From Alcanivorax sp. (GTDB lineage Bacteria; Pseudomonadota; Gammaproteobacteria; Pseudomonadales; Alcanivoracaceae): a stretch of DNA of 40,349 bases. The notes under the pieces were generated by a model. It made no database searches. It worked only from the letters and a program-made list of their open reading frames with translations, and was not told where the DNA came from. The DNA is taken from assembly GCA_007135015.1 (NCBI GenBank), contig SLJS01000146.1, positions 1 through 40,349 of the forward strand, in the 5' to 3' direction. A program made the translations under genes and the position numbers. Positions 14,100 through 21,496 of this stretch are shown piece after piece; the stretch's first letter is position 1; every line of letters starts with the position of its first letter.

Positions 14100-15215
14100 T
14101 TACGGAGCGGTGGTGATGGAAACGGGAACGCGGCGACGGCCCCAGCGGCCGGGTTCGGCACTGAAGTGGCCGGGGCAGGCGGTGCCGCAGTGACGGCAAC
14201 GGCCGTGCTCATCCAGAGCATAATGGCCAAGCCGGAACCAGTCGCGCTCGATAAGCAACGCGCCGCAGCCGTGACACCAGGTGCTGCCTCCCTCGCTGTC
14301 ATGCACGTTGCCGGTATAGGCGTGACGCACACCCTGGTCCAGGGCGATGCGCCGTGCCCGCGACAGGGTGGACGCTGGCGTCGGCGGCGCGTCGCGGAGC
14401 TTGAAGTCCGGATGAAAGGCGGTGAAGTGCATGGGCACGTCCCGGCCCAGATGCTCCACCACCCAGCGGCACATCTGCTCAAGTTCCTCGTCGGAATCGT
14501 TGTAGCCGGGAATCAGTAGCGTGGTCAGTTCCATCCACACATCGGTTTCATGGTGTACGTATTCCAGGGTCTCCAGCACCGGCGCCAGCTGTGAACCGGT
14601 CACCTTGCGGTAGAACTCCTCGGTGAACGCCTTGAGGTCGAAATTGACGGCATCCATGGCGGCAAAGAACTCCCGGCGTGGCGCGTCACAGATATAACCG
14701 GCGGTGACCGCCACCGAGTGGATGCCCCGCTCGCGGCACGCCGCCGCCACATCCAGCGCGTATTCGTGAAAGATCACCGGATCATTGTAGGTATAGGCCA
14801 CGGAACGGCAGCCCATTCTTGCAGCGGTTTCGGCAATGCCCTCGGGCCGTGCCTGATCCATGAGGGTGTCCATCTCCCGGGACTTGGAGATATCCCAGTT
14901 CTGGCAGAACTTGCAGGCAAGATTGCAGCCCGCGGTGCCGAACGAGAGCACGGAGGAGCCGGGGTAATAGTGATTCAGGGGCTTCTTCTCGATGGGATCC
15001 ACGCAGAAGCCGGAGCTGCGCCCCCAGGTGGTCAGCACCACCTGGTCGTCCACGCGGCCGCGCACGAAACAAAGCCCCCGTTGTCCCTCGCGCAGCTTGC
15101 AGGCGCGCGGGCAGATATCACACTGGATGCGCCCGTCGTCCAGCCGGTGCCAGTGCTCCGTCGGCACCACACCGGGGTCACTCAGGCTGATTTGTTCGTT
15201 CGTCGGTCCACTCAT
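14100..15215 (-). CDS. amrS: AmmeMemoRadiSam system radical SAM enzyme
   Basis: About 371 residues from the ATG at 15215. An N-terminal cysteine cluster (CDICPRACKLREGQRGLC) precedes the radical SAM 4Fe-4S motif CNLACKFC in GTAGCNLACKFCQNWDIS. The C-terminal part has two further cysteine pairs (CHGC and CRHCGTAC), probably a metal-binding knuckle. This layout is that of the radical SAM member of the AmmeMemoRadiSam system, related to pyruvate-formate-lyase activating enzymes. The reaction is unknown to me. In-frame ATGs at 15233 and 15302 exist; none has a strong ribosome site, and the shortest is preferred because family similarity begins soon after it (TEHWHRLDDGRIQCDICP). It is divergent from its two partner genes. 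Confidence 0.93.
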   Translation of the reverse strand: MSGPTNEQISLSDPGVVPTEHWHRLDDGRIQCDICPRACKLREGQRGLCFVRGRVDDQVVLTTWGRSSGFCVDPIEKKPLNHYYPGSSVLSFGTAGCNLACKFCQNWDISKSREMDTLMDQARPEGIAETAARMGCRSVAYTYNDPVIFHEYALDVAAACRERGIHSVAVTAGYICDAPRREFFAAMDAVNFDLKAFTEEFYRKVTGSQLAPVLETLEYVHHETDVWMELTTLLIPGYNDSDEELEQMCRWVVEHLGRDVPMHFTAFHPDFKLRDAPPTPASTLSRARRIALDQGVRHAYTGNVHDSEGGSTWCHGCGALLIERDWFRLGHYALDEHGRCRHCGTACPGHFSAEPGRWGRRRVPVSITTAP

Positions 15216-15276
15216 ATCTGTACCTGAGACCATGGTGAAACCTGAAGGTTTCGGCAACAACCGGCCTGCTGGCCCC

Positions 15277-15305
15277 TTGAAGCCAGCGCCGGGTGGTTCC
15301 ATATT
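15277..15305 (+). promoter_or_regulatory. possible promoter of amrB-amrA (TTGAAG-17-CATATT)
   Basis: TTGAAG at 15277-15282 and CATATT at 15300-15305 are spaced 17 bp. A start of transcription 7 bp downstream would fall at the amrB ATG (15313), implying a leaderless or near-leaderless message. No ribosome site is visible before this ATG, which agrees. Weak evidence. Confidence 0.35.
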
Positions 15306-15312
15306 ACCCGGT

Positions 15313-16110
15313 ATGGAAGCGATACGACCCGAAGCCGTGGCCGGGCTCTTCTACCCGGGCGAACGCTCCGCGCTGCAACGCGAGGTATCCGGGTTACTGG
15401 AGTGGGCCCGCACGCAGGAGACACCAGGACAGACCCCGCCCAGGGCAGTGGTGGCCCCGCACGCAGGCTATCCCTTTTCCGGCGCCCTGGCTGCCCGGGC
15501 CTATGCCCATATTGCTCCCTTTGCCGAGCGCTACCAGCGCGTGTTGCTGCTCGGCCCGTCGCACCGGGTGCCACTGCGGGGGCTGGCGGCCAGTACCGCC
15601 GGGGCCTTCCGCACCCCGCTTGGAGACATTGCCCTGGACCGGAGGGAATGTGAGGCACTGGTGGCGCTGGCGAACGTGGAGCAGCGGGATGACGCCCATG
15701 CGCACGAACACAGCCTGGAAGTTCATCTGCCCTTTCTACAGACGCTGCTGGGCGACTTCCGGCTCATTCCGGTTGTGGTGGGCGATGCTTCGGCACGGCA
15801 GGTGGCCCCGGTGATCGAGCGCTACTGGGACGATCCGGCCACGCTCATCGTCATCAGCACCGACCTGAGTCATTTTCTCGACTACGACAGGGCCCGGGCG
15901 GTGGATCGGCGGACCTGCGATGCGGTCGAGGCGCTGGATTACAATGCCCTTGCCCATGAGCAGGCCTGCGGCCGCAACCCGCTGCGTGGGCTGCTGGCGG
16001 TGGCGAAGGACCGGGGCGCGGGAGCAACCACCCTGGGGCTGTACAACTCCGGCGACGTGACCGGCGACCGCAGCCGGGTGGTGGGCTACGGCGCCTGGCT
16101 GGTGCAATGA
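15313..16110 (+). CDS. amrB: AmmeMemoRadiSam system protein B (Memo-like)
   Basis: A 265-residue protein of the MEMO family, with a fold related to class III non-heme iron dioxygenases. The start fits the family N-terminus (RPEAVAGLFYPG). The residues equivalent to the human MEMO1 metal site H49/H81/C244 appear as H50 (APHAGY), H84 (GPSHRV) and C219 (ACGRNPL). The EHSLEVHLPFLQ segment is also conserved. The bacterial function is unknown. It overlaps amrA by 4 bp and is divergent from amrS across about 97 bp. Confidence 0.94.
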   Translation: MEAIRPEAVAGLFYPGERSALQREVSGLLEWARTQETPGQTPPRAVVAPHAGYPFSGALAARAYAHIAPFAERYQRVLLLGPSHRVPLRGLAASTAGAFRTPLGDIALDRRECEALVALANVEQRDDAHAHEHSLEVHLPFLQTLLGDFRLIPVVVGDASARQVAPVIERYWDDPATLIVISTDLSHFLDYDRARAVDRRTCDAVEALDYNALAHEQACGRNPLRGLLAVAKDRGAGATTLGLYNSGDVTGDRSRVVGYGAWLVQ

Positions 16111-16667
16111 CACCCGCGCAACAGAACCAGCTTCTTGACCTGGCGCGACAGACCATTGGCCGCGTACTGAAAGGCCGTGCGCCGCCACCGCCACTGGAAC
16201 GGGTCACGGACCCGGCCCTGCACGAACCGGGCGCGAGCTTCGTGACCCTCTATCTGGAAAACGCCCTGCGCGGCTGCGTCGGCTCCCTGGAAGCCCTTCA
16301 GCCCCTGGCCCGGGATGTGGCGGCCAACGCACTGGCTGCCGCGTTCCGGGATCCGCGTTTCGACCCCCTGGAACAGACAGACTTCGCGCGCACGCGCATC
16401 CATCTTTCGGTACTGGATGAGCCGGAACCGGTTGCCTTCAGGGATGAAGAGGAACTGCTCGGCAAGCTTCGCCCATTGCGCGACGGCCTCGTGCTCACCG
16501 CCGGCGAAAGACGGGCCACCTTCCTTCCGGCGGTCTGGGAGCAACTCCCCGACCCGCGGGAATTCCTCGAGCGTCTGCGTCACAAGGCGGGCCTGCCGGA
16601 AGATTTTCCGCTGACCCGGGCGCGCATTGAACGCTACGAGGTTCGGTCATTTTCCGAGGAAGGTTGA
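16107..16667 (+). CDS. amrA: AmmeMemoRadiSam system protein A (AMMECR1 domain)
   Basis: A 186-residue single-domain AMMECR1 protein. The invariant motif LRGCVGS is at residues 54-60; DPRFDPL and the L-S-V-L-D-EPEPV strand also fit. Human AMMECR1 is a member of the same family; the biochemical role in bacteria is not known. The ATG overlaps the amrB stop (ATGA), so the two are translationally coupled. The stop is directly followed by a G-rich tandem array. Confidence 0.95.
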   Translation: MTPAQQNQLLDLARQTIGRVLKGRAPPPPLERVTDPALHEPGASFVTLYLENALRGCVGSLEALQPLARDVAANALAAAFRDPRFDPLEQTDFARTRIHLSVLDEPEPVAFRDEEELLGKLRPLRDGLVLTAGERRATFLPAVWEQLPDPREFLERLRHKAGLPEDFPLTRARIERYEVRSFSEEG

Positions 16668-16725
16668 GGGTCGGGGTCGGGGTCGGGGTCAGTGGTCGGT
16701 GGTCGGTGGTCGGTGGTCGGTGGTC
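16668..16725 (+). repeat. tandem array (GGGGTC)n then (GGTGGTC)n directly behind amrA
   Basis: The array starts at the base after the amrA TGA. It first has a 6-bp period (GGGTC, then GGGGTC three times, 16668-16690), then a 7-bp period (AGTGGTC, GGTGGTC x4, 16691-16725). The first part has four G-runs of 3-4 spaced by TC, a G-quadruplex pattern on the sense strand. The change of period within one array is notable. Confidence 0.9.
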
Positions 16726-16726
16726 A

Positions 16727-16764
16727 GGCAGGGTGCGCGGCGTGTACGGGGTGAACACCCTGCC
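16727..16764. terminator. hairpin between two opposing arrays (possible bidirectional terminator)
   Basis: GGCAGGGTG (16727-16735) and CACCCTGCC (16756-16764) form a perfect 9-bp stem with a 20-nt loop. It lies midway between the convergent genes amrA and guaA and midway between their arrays. There is no T-run on either side, so if it terminates transcription it does so without the usual U-tract. Confidence 0.45.
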
Positions 16765-16817
16765 CGACCGCTGACCACTGACTACGGATCGCCGACGAGT
16801 GACCGCCGATCACCGAC
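16762..16817 (-). repeat. degenerate heptamer array (GTCRGNG)x8 behind guaA
   Basis: Eight 7-bp units in strict phase, on the + strand GCCCGAC, CGCTGAC, CACTGAC, TACGGAT, CGCCGAC, GAGTGAC, CGCCGAT and CACCGAC. On the minus strand each is a variant of GTCGGTG, close to the unit of the opposing array. It lies 5 bp past the guaA stop, on the guaA sense strand. Confidence 0.75.
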
Positions 16818-16822
16818 CAGCC

Positions 16823-18394
16823 TCATTCCCATTCGATGGTCGCGGGGGGTTTCGAGGAAATGTCATAGGTGACGCGGCTGATACCGGGGATCTCGTTGAT
16901 GATTCGCGACGAGACCCGTTCCAGGAATTCGGCGTCGAGCCGGGCGGGACGGGCGGTCATGAAATCGATGGTTTCCACGGCGCGCAGTGCCACTACATAC
17001 TCGTAACGGCGGGTATCGCCCACCACGCCCACGGACTTGACCGGCAGGAAAACGGCAAAGGCCTGACTGACCTGGTGGTAATAGCCGGCATCCAGCAGTT
17101 CCTGAATGAAGATATGATCGGCCAGGCGCAATGTATCGGCGTATTCCTTCCTGACCTCGCCGAGAATGCGCACGCCCAGGCCCGGCCCGGGAAACGGATG
17201 CCGGTAGACCATGTCGTAGGGAAGCCCCAGCTCCAGGCCGATCTTGCGCACTTCGTCCTTGAACAGCTCGCGCAATGGCTCGACCAGCTTGAGCTTCATG
17301 TTCTCCGGCAGGCCGCCCACATTATGGTGCGACTTGATCACATGGGCCTTGCCATTCTTGTTGCCCGCGGATTCGATCACGTCCGGATAGATGGTGCCCT
17401 GGGCCAACCACTGCGTATCACGCAGCTTTACCGCTTCGCGCTCGAAGATGCTGATAAAGGCGTTGCCGATAATGCGGCGCTTGTCTTCCGGGTCTTCCAC
17501 GCCACGCAGCAGATCAAGAAACTCGTCCTCGGCGTCCACCCGCAGCACCCGCACACCCATGTTCAGCGCGAACATTTCCATGACCTGTTCGCCCTCGCCG
17601 TGGCGCAGCAGGCCGTTGTCCACGAATACGCAGGTAAGCTGGTCGCCGATGGCGCGGTGCAGCAGCGCCGCCGTCACCGATGAGTCCACGCCGCCGGACA
17701 GCCCCAGCAGCACTTCCTCTTCACCCACCTGGGCGCGGATCTTCTCCACCGCATCATCAATGATGGTGCCCGGCGTCCAGAGCTTCTCGCAGGCACAGAT
17801 ACCACAGACAAAACGCTCGAGGATGCGTCCGCCCTGGAGGGTGTGGGTGACTTCCGGATGGAACTGGAGCCCGTAGAGACGACGGTTTTCGTCGGCCATG
17901 CCGGCCACCGGACAGGAATCGGTGGCGGCGATCACGGAAAAACCGGCTGGCACCGCTTCGACGCGGTCGCCGTGACTCATCCACACATCCAGAAACTCAC
18001 GACCCTCTTCCTCATGATCGACAATACCGTCCAGCAGTGTACCGGGCTGCTCCTTGATCACCCGCGCGTAGCCAAACTCATGACGGTCCCCCTGCACCAC
18101 GGAACCGCCAAGCTGTCCGGCAAGCGCCTGCATGCCGTAACAGATACCCAGCACGGGCACGCCCAGTTCGAACAGCTCCGCCGGAACCCGGGGAGTTTCC
18201 TCCAGGGTCACCGTCTCGGGCCCGCCGGAGAGAATCACGCCGGACGGGTCGAACTCGCGCAGCTCCGACTCGTCCAGATCAAAGGGGCGGATCTCGCAGA
18301 ACACGCCGATTTCCCGAACACGCCGCCCGATCAGCTGGGTGTACTGGGAACCGAAGTCCAGGATGAGAATGCGGTGGGAATGAATGTCGGTCAT
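16823..18394 (-). CDS. guaA: GMP synthase (glutamine-hydrolysing)
   Basis: This 523-residue cytosolic enzyme converts XMP to GMP using glutamine and ATP. The class I amidotransferase domain has nucleophile C85 in GICYG and the FHPEVTHT histidine/glutamate pair. The ATP pyrophosphatase domain has the PP-loop LSGGVDSS, and the dimerisation domain ends NEIPGISRVTYDISSKPPATIEWE. Length equals E. coli GuaA (525). It lies 128 bp behind guaB on the same strand, the usual guaBA order, with a G-rich array between them. Confidence 0.98.
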   Translation of the reverse strand: MTDIHSHRILILDFGSQYTQLIGRRVREIGVFCEIRPFDLDESELREFDPSGVILSGGPETVTLEETPRVPAELFELGVPVLGICYGMQALAGQLGGSVVQGDRHEFGYARVIKEQPGTLLDGIVDHEEEGREFLDVWMSHGDRVEAVPAGFSVIAATDSCPVAGMADENRRLYGLQFHPEVTHTLQGGRILERFVCGICACEKLWTPGTIIDDAVEKIRAQVGEEEVLLGLSGGVDSSVTAALLHRAIGDQLTCVFVDNGLLRHGEGEQVMEMFALNMGVRVLRVDAEDEFLDLLRGVEDPEDKRRIIGNAFISIFEREAVKLRDTQWLAQGTIYPDVIESAGNKNGKAHVIKSHHNVGGLPENMKLKLVEPLRELFKDEVRKIGLELGLPYDMVYRHPFPGPGLGVRILGEVRKEYADTLRLADHIFIQELLDAGYYHQVSQAFAVFLPVKSVGVVGDTRRYEYVVALRAVETIDFMTARPARLDAEFLERVSSRIINEIPGISRVTYDISSKPPATIEWE

Positions 18395-18482
18395 GCGTCA
18401 CGAAATACCAGCTGATGAATCGGTCCGGACCCTGACAGGCCCGGAAAGGAATGGACGATCACGCCCGGACCAGGCTCTTCTT

Positions 18483-18517
18483 CCCCTTGTCCCTTGCCCC
18501 TTGCCCCTTGCCCCTCT
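18483..18517 (-). repeat. heptamer array (GGGGCAA)n between guaB and guaA, potential G-quadruplex
   Basis: Five 7-bp units, on the + strand CCCCTTG, TCCCTTG, CCCCTTG, CCCCTTG and CCCCTCT. On the guaB sense strand this gives five runs of GGG(G) with 3-nt CAA spacers. It begins 5 bp after the guaB stop, inside the presumed guaBA transcript. The rest of the 128-bp gap has no other feature I can name. Confidence 0.9.
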
Positions 18518-18522
18518 TTCTC

Positions 18523-19992
18523 CTACCCCACCGGGTAGTTGGGTGCTTCCTTCGTGATCGACACATCATGCACATGCGATTCGCGCATGCCCGCGTTGGT
18601 CACCTTCACGAACTGGCTCTTGCTGCGCATTTCCTCGACATCGCGGCATCCGGTGTAGCCCATCGAGGCCCGCAGCCCGCCCATCAACTGGTGGACGATA
18701 TTGGTCATCGGCCCCTTGTAGGGTACGCGGCCCTCGATGCCTTCGGGCACCAGTTTTTCCACGCCGGATTCCGGGTCCTGGAAATAGCGGTCGGCGGAGC
18801 CGGTCTCGCCGGACATGGCGCCCAGCGAGCCCATGCCGCGATAGGACTTGTAGTAACCGCCCTGGAAAAGCTCCACTTCACCGGGTGCCTCCTCGGTGCC
18901 CGCCAGCAGCGAGCCGATCATCACCACATTGGCCCCCGCGGCAACGGCCTTGGCCAGATCGCCGGAGAAACGGATGCCGCCATCGGCGATCAGCGGGATT
19001 TCGGTATCGGCGAGTGCCTCGGCCACTTCCGAGATGGCGGTAATCTGGGGCACGCCGATGCCGGCGACGATGCGGGTGGTGCAGATGGAGCCGGGACCGA
19101 TGCCCACCTTGACCGCGTCCACGCCCGCACTGGCCAGGTCCCGGGCGGCGGCGGCGGTGGCGATATTGCCGGCGACCACCTGCAGTTCCGGGAAGCTTTC
19201 CTTCACCCAGCTCACATGGTCGAGCACGCCGCGCGACTGGCCATGGGCGGTATCGACCACCACCAGATCCACACCCGCGTCCACCAGTGCGCGCACCCGG
19301 TCGCGGGAATCCTCGCCCACACCCACGGCCGCGCCCACCCGCAGACGGCCCTGGGAATCCTTGCAAGCATCCGGGAAACGGCGGGATTTCTCGATGTCCT
19401 TGACGGTAATGATGCCGCGCAGCGCACCGCTTTCATTCACCACCACTACCTTCTCGATGCGGTGCCTGTGCAGAAGCTGCTGGACGTCCGTGGCACTGGC
19501 GCCTTCCTGCACCGTCACCAGCCGGTCCTTGCCGGTCATGACCGCCGAGACGGGCTGGTCGTATTCGGTAACGAAGCGTGTATCCCGGCTGGTCACGATG
19601 CCCACCACTTCTTCCCCGGAGACCACCGGCACCCCGGAGATATTGTGGGCCTCGGTGATCTGCAGCAGCTCGCGCACGGTGGCGTCCGGTCCGATGGTGA
19701 CCGGGTCCTTGACCACGCCGCTTTCGTATTTCTTGACCAGGCGCACGTGTCTGGCCTGTTCCGCCGGCTCCATGTTCTTGTGGAGAATGCCGATGCCGCC
19801 CTCCTGGGCCATGCCGATGGCCAGGCGGTACTCGGTCACCGTATCCATGGCGGCGGACACCAGGGGCAGATTCAGGGTGATATCGCGGGTAAGCCGGCTG
19901 CGCAGACAGACGTCCCGGGGCAGTACGTCCGAATAGGCAGGGAGCAGGAGAACATCATCGAAGGTAAGTGCCTCTTGCACGATCCGGAGCAT
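18523..19992 (-). CDS. guaB: inosine-5'-monophosphate dehydrogenase
   Basis: This 489-residue enzyme oxidises IMP to XMP with NAD+, the committed step of GMP synthesis. The TIM-barrel core is interrupted by two CBS domains (about residues 90-205: PVTIGPDATVRELL..., VMTGKDRLVTVQEGAS...). The catalytic cysteine is C304 in GIGPGSICTTR, and the flap region (YFQDPESGVEKLVPEGIEG) is intact. Length matches E. coli GuaB (488). It is divergent from xseA, as in E. coli. Confidence 0.98.
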   Translation of the reverse strand: MLRIVQEALTFDDVLLLPAYSDVLPRDVCLRSRLTRDITLNLPLVSAAMDTVTEYRLAIGMAQEGGIGILHKNMEPAEQARHVRLVKKYESGVVKDPVTIGPDATVRELLQITEAHNISGVPVVSGEEVVGIVTSRDTRFVTEYDQPVSAVMTGKDRLVTVQEGASATDVQQLLHRHRIEKVVVVNESGALRGIITVKDIEKSRRFPDACKDSQGRLRVGAAVGVGEDSRDRVRALVDAGVDLVVVDTAHGQSRGVLDHVSWVKESFPELQVVAGNIATAAAARDLASAGVDAVKVGIGPGSICTTRIVAGIGVPQITAISEVAEALADTEIPLIADGGIRFSGDLAKAVAAGANVVMIGSLLAGTEEAPGEVELFQGGYYKSYRGMGSLGAMSGETGSADRYFQDPESGVEKLVPEGIEGRVPYKGPMTNIVHQLMGGLRASMGYTGCRDVEEMRSKSQFVKVTNAGMRESHVHDVSITKEAPNYPVG

Positions 19993-20030
19993 GGGCGATC
20001 CCGCTGTTGGTGTGATGAAATAAGCCGTGC

Positions 20031-20060
20031 ATTATAGGCCAGCACCGCGGCCAGGGTAAA
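20031..20060 (-). promoter_or_regulatory. guaB promoter (TTTACC-18-TATAAT)
   Basis: On the minus strand a perfect TATAAT (20031-20036) follows TTTACC (20055-20060, 4 of 6 to consensus) with an 18-bp spacer. Transcription would start near 20024, giving a leader of about 32 nt with a GGGA ribosome site 8 bp before the ATG. Confidence 0.6.
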
Positions 20061-20134
20061 TCAGCGCTTTGCCGGCGCCCTCAGGGCCCGCGCGGAACGG
20101 CCTGCCCGCACCCGAACAGGGAGAATCCGGCTCC

Positions 20135-21496
20135 ATGAACGATGCCAGCACCCCGACGCAACAGCGCATTTACTCGGTCAGCCACCTGAACCTGGAAGCC
20201 CAGGGACTGCTGGAAGGAGGCTTCCCGCTGATCTGGGTCGAAGCGGAGCTGTCCAATCTGGCAAGGCCCGCCTCCGGGCACCTGTATCTGACCCTCAAGG
20301 ACGACCGGGCGGAGGTGAAGGCGGCCATGTTCCGCAACCGCAATCGCCTGCTGCGGTTCGAACCGCGCAACGGCATGCAGGTGCTGGTGCGCGCCCGCGT
20401 GACGCTCTATATCCCCCGGGGCAGTTTCCAGCTGGTCATCGAGCACATGGAGGAAGCCGGCGAAGGGCGCCTGCGGCGGGAATTCGAGGCATTGCGGGCG
20501 AAGCTGCAGCAAGAGGGGCTGTTCGCCACCGAGCGCAAGAAACCGCTGCCCGCCATGCCCCGGCAGATCGGCGTGATCACCTCGGCCTCCGGGGCCGCCA
20601 TCCGCGACATCCTGCAGGTGCTCGCCCGGCGCTGCCCGCAGGTGCCGGTGCTGATCTATCCGGCGGCGGTGCAGGGCCGGGAGGCGCCGGCGCAACTGCG
20701 CGCGGCGCTGACCCTGGCCAATGCCCGCGACGACTGTGATCTGCTCATCCTGGCCCGCGGCGGTGGCTCGCTGGAGGACCTGCAGGCCTTCAATGACGAA
20801 CAGCTGGTCCGGGATGTGGCCGCCAGCCGGATTCCCGTGATTTCCGCGGTGGGCCACGAATCGGACATATCCCTGGCCGATCTGGCCGCCGACCTGCGCG
20901 CGCCCACCCCTTCGGCGGCCGCCGAACAGGCCGCCCCGGACACTGGCCTGCTGGCCGAGCGGCTGGCCGTCGCCCGCCGGCGTCTGGCGCGACGCATGGA
21001 TCAGGCGCTGGCCGAGAACCGCCAGCGCCTGGAGACGCTGACCCGGCGCCTGGTGCATCCGGAGCGGGCCCTGCAGCAGTACGCCCAGCGCCTTGATGAG
21101 CTTGCCGCCAGGCTGCAACGCCAGTGGACCCATCAGATGCGGATGCACCGCCAGCATCTGGGCCAGCTCGAGCGGCGGCTGGTGGCGCGCAATCCCGCCG
21201 CCTTGCTGGCCACGCACCGCCGGCACCTGCAGGGCCTGGAAAAACGCCTGGCCCCGCCGGTACGGCGTCAGTTGGCCGAGCACCGCCGCAGTCTGCATCA
21301 GCTGGGGCAGCGGCTGCACACCGCCAGTCCGCTGGCCACGCTCGAACGTGGCTACAGCATCACCCTGGCCGACGACGCGGTGGTCACCTCCGTGGAGCGG
21401 CTGGAGCCCGGCACACTGCTGCGCACCCGGCTGGCCGACGGCGAGCTGGAAAGCCGTGTCACGCAGGTTCTTCCGGCTGGCGAAGATAACGACTGA
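20135..21496 (+). CDS. xseA: exodeoxyribonuclease VII large subunit
   Basis: A 453-residue protein (E. coli 456). The N-terminal OB-fold (IYSVSHLNLEAQGLLEGGFPLIWVEAELSN split over two strands) is followed by the catalytic domain (IGVITSASGAAIRDI, LARGGGSLEDLQAFNDEQLVRDVAAS, SAVGHESDISLADLAADLRAPTPSAAAE) and a long coiled-coil region (about 275-400). It degrades single-stranded DNA together with XseB, which is not in the window. I chose ATG 20135, preceded by GGGAGA 10 bp upstream; an in-frame start at 20069 would add 22 residues without similarity. Its 3' end overlaps the convergent histidine kinase gene by 38 bp. Confidence 0.96.
   Translation: MNDASTPTQQRIYSVSHLNLEAQGLLEGGFPLIWVEAELSNLARPASGHLYLTLKDDRAEVKAAMFRNRNRLLRFEPRNGMQVLVRARVTLYIPRGSFQLVIEHMEEAGEGRLRREFEALRAKLQQEGLFATERKKPLPAMPRQIGVITSASGAAIRDILQVLARRCPQVPVLIYPAAVQGREAPAQLRAALTLANARDDCDLLILARGGGSLEDLQAFNDEQLVRDVAASRIPVISAVGHESDISLADLAADLRAPTPSAAAEQAAPDTGLLAERLAVARRRLARRMDQALAENRQRLETLTRRLVHPERALQQYAQRLDELAARLQRQWTHQMRMHRQHLGQLERRLVARNPAALLATHRRHLQGLEKRLAPPVRRQLAEHRRSLHQLGQRLHTASPLATLERGYSITLADDAVVTSVERLEPGTLLRTRLADGELESRVTQVLPAGEDND

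Noticed and set aside
13240..14116. Plus-strand frames giving GEWRVASGEWRVASG-type peptides
   Set aside because: Product of the (GGCGAGT)n array; frame exists only because 7-bp units cycle through all frames without stops.
18451..20037. Long plus-strand open frame (528 codons) opposite guaB
   Set aside because: GC-rich shadow of guaB: His/Gly/Ala-rich, no recognisable domain; the same applies to long frames opposite the kinase (21093-23504), the receptor (24543-26384) and sufB (35702-38170).
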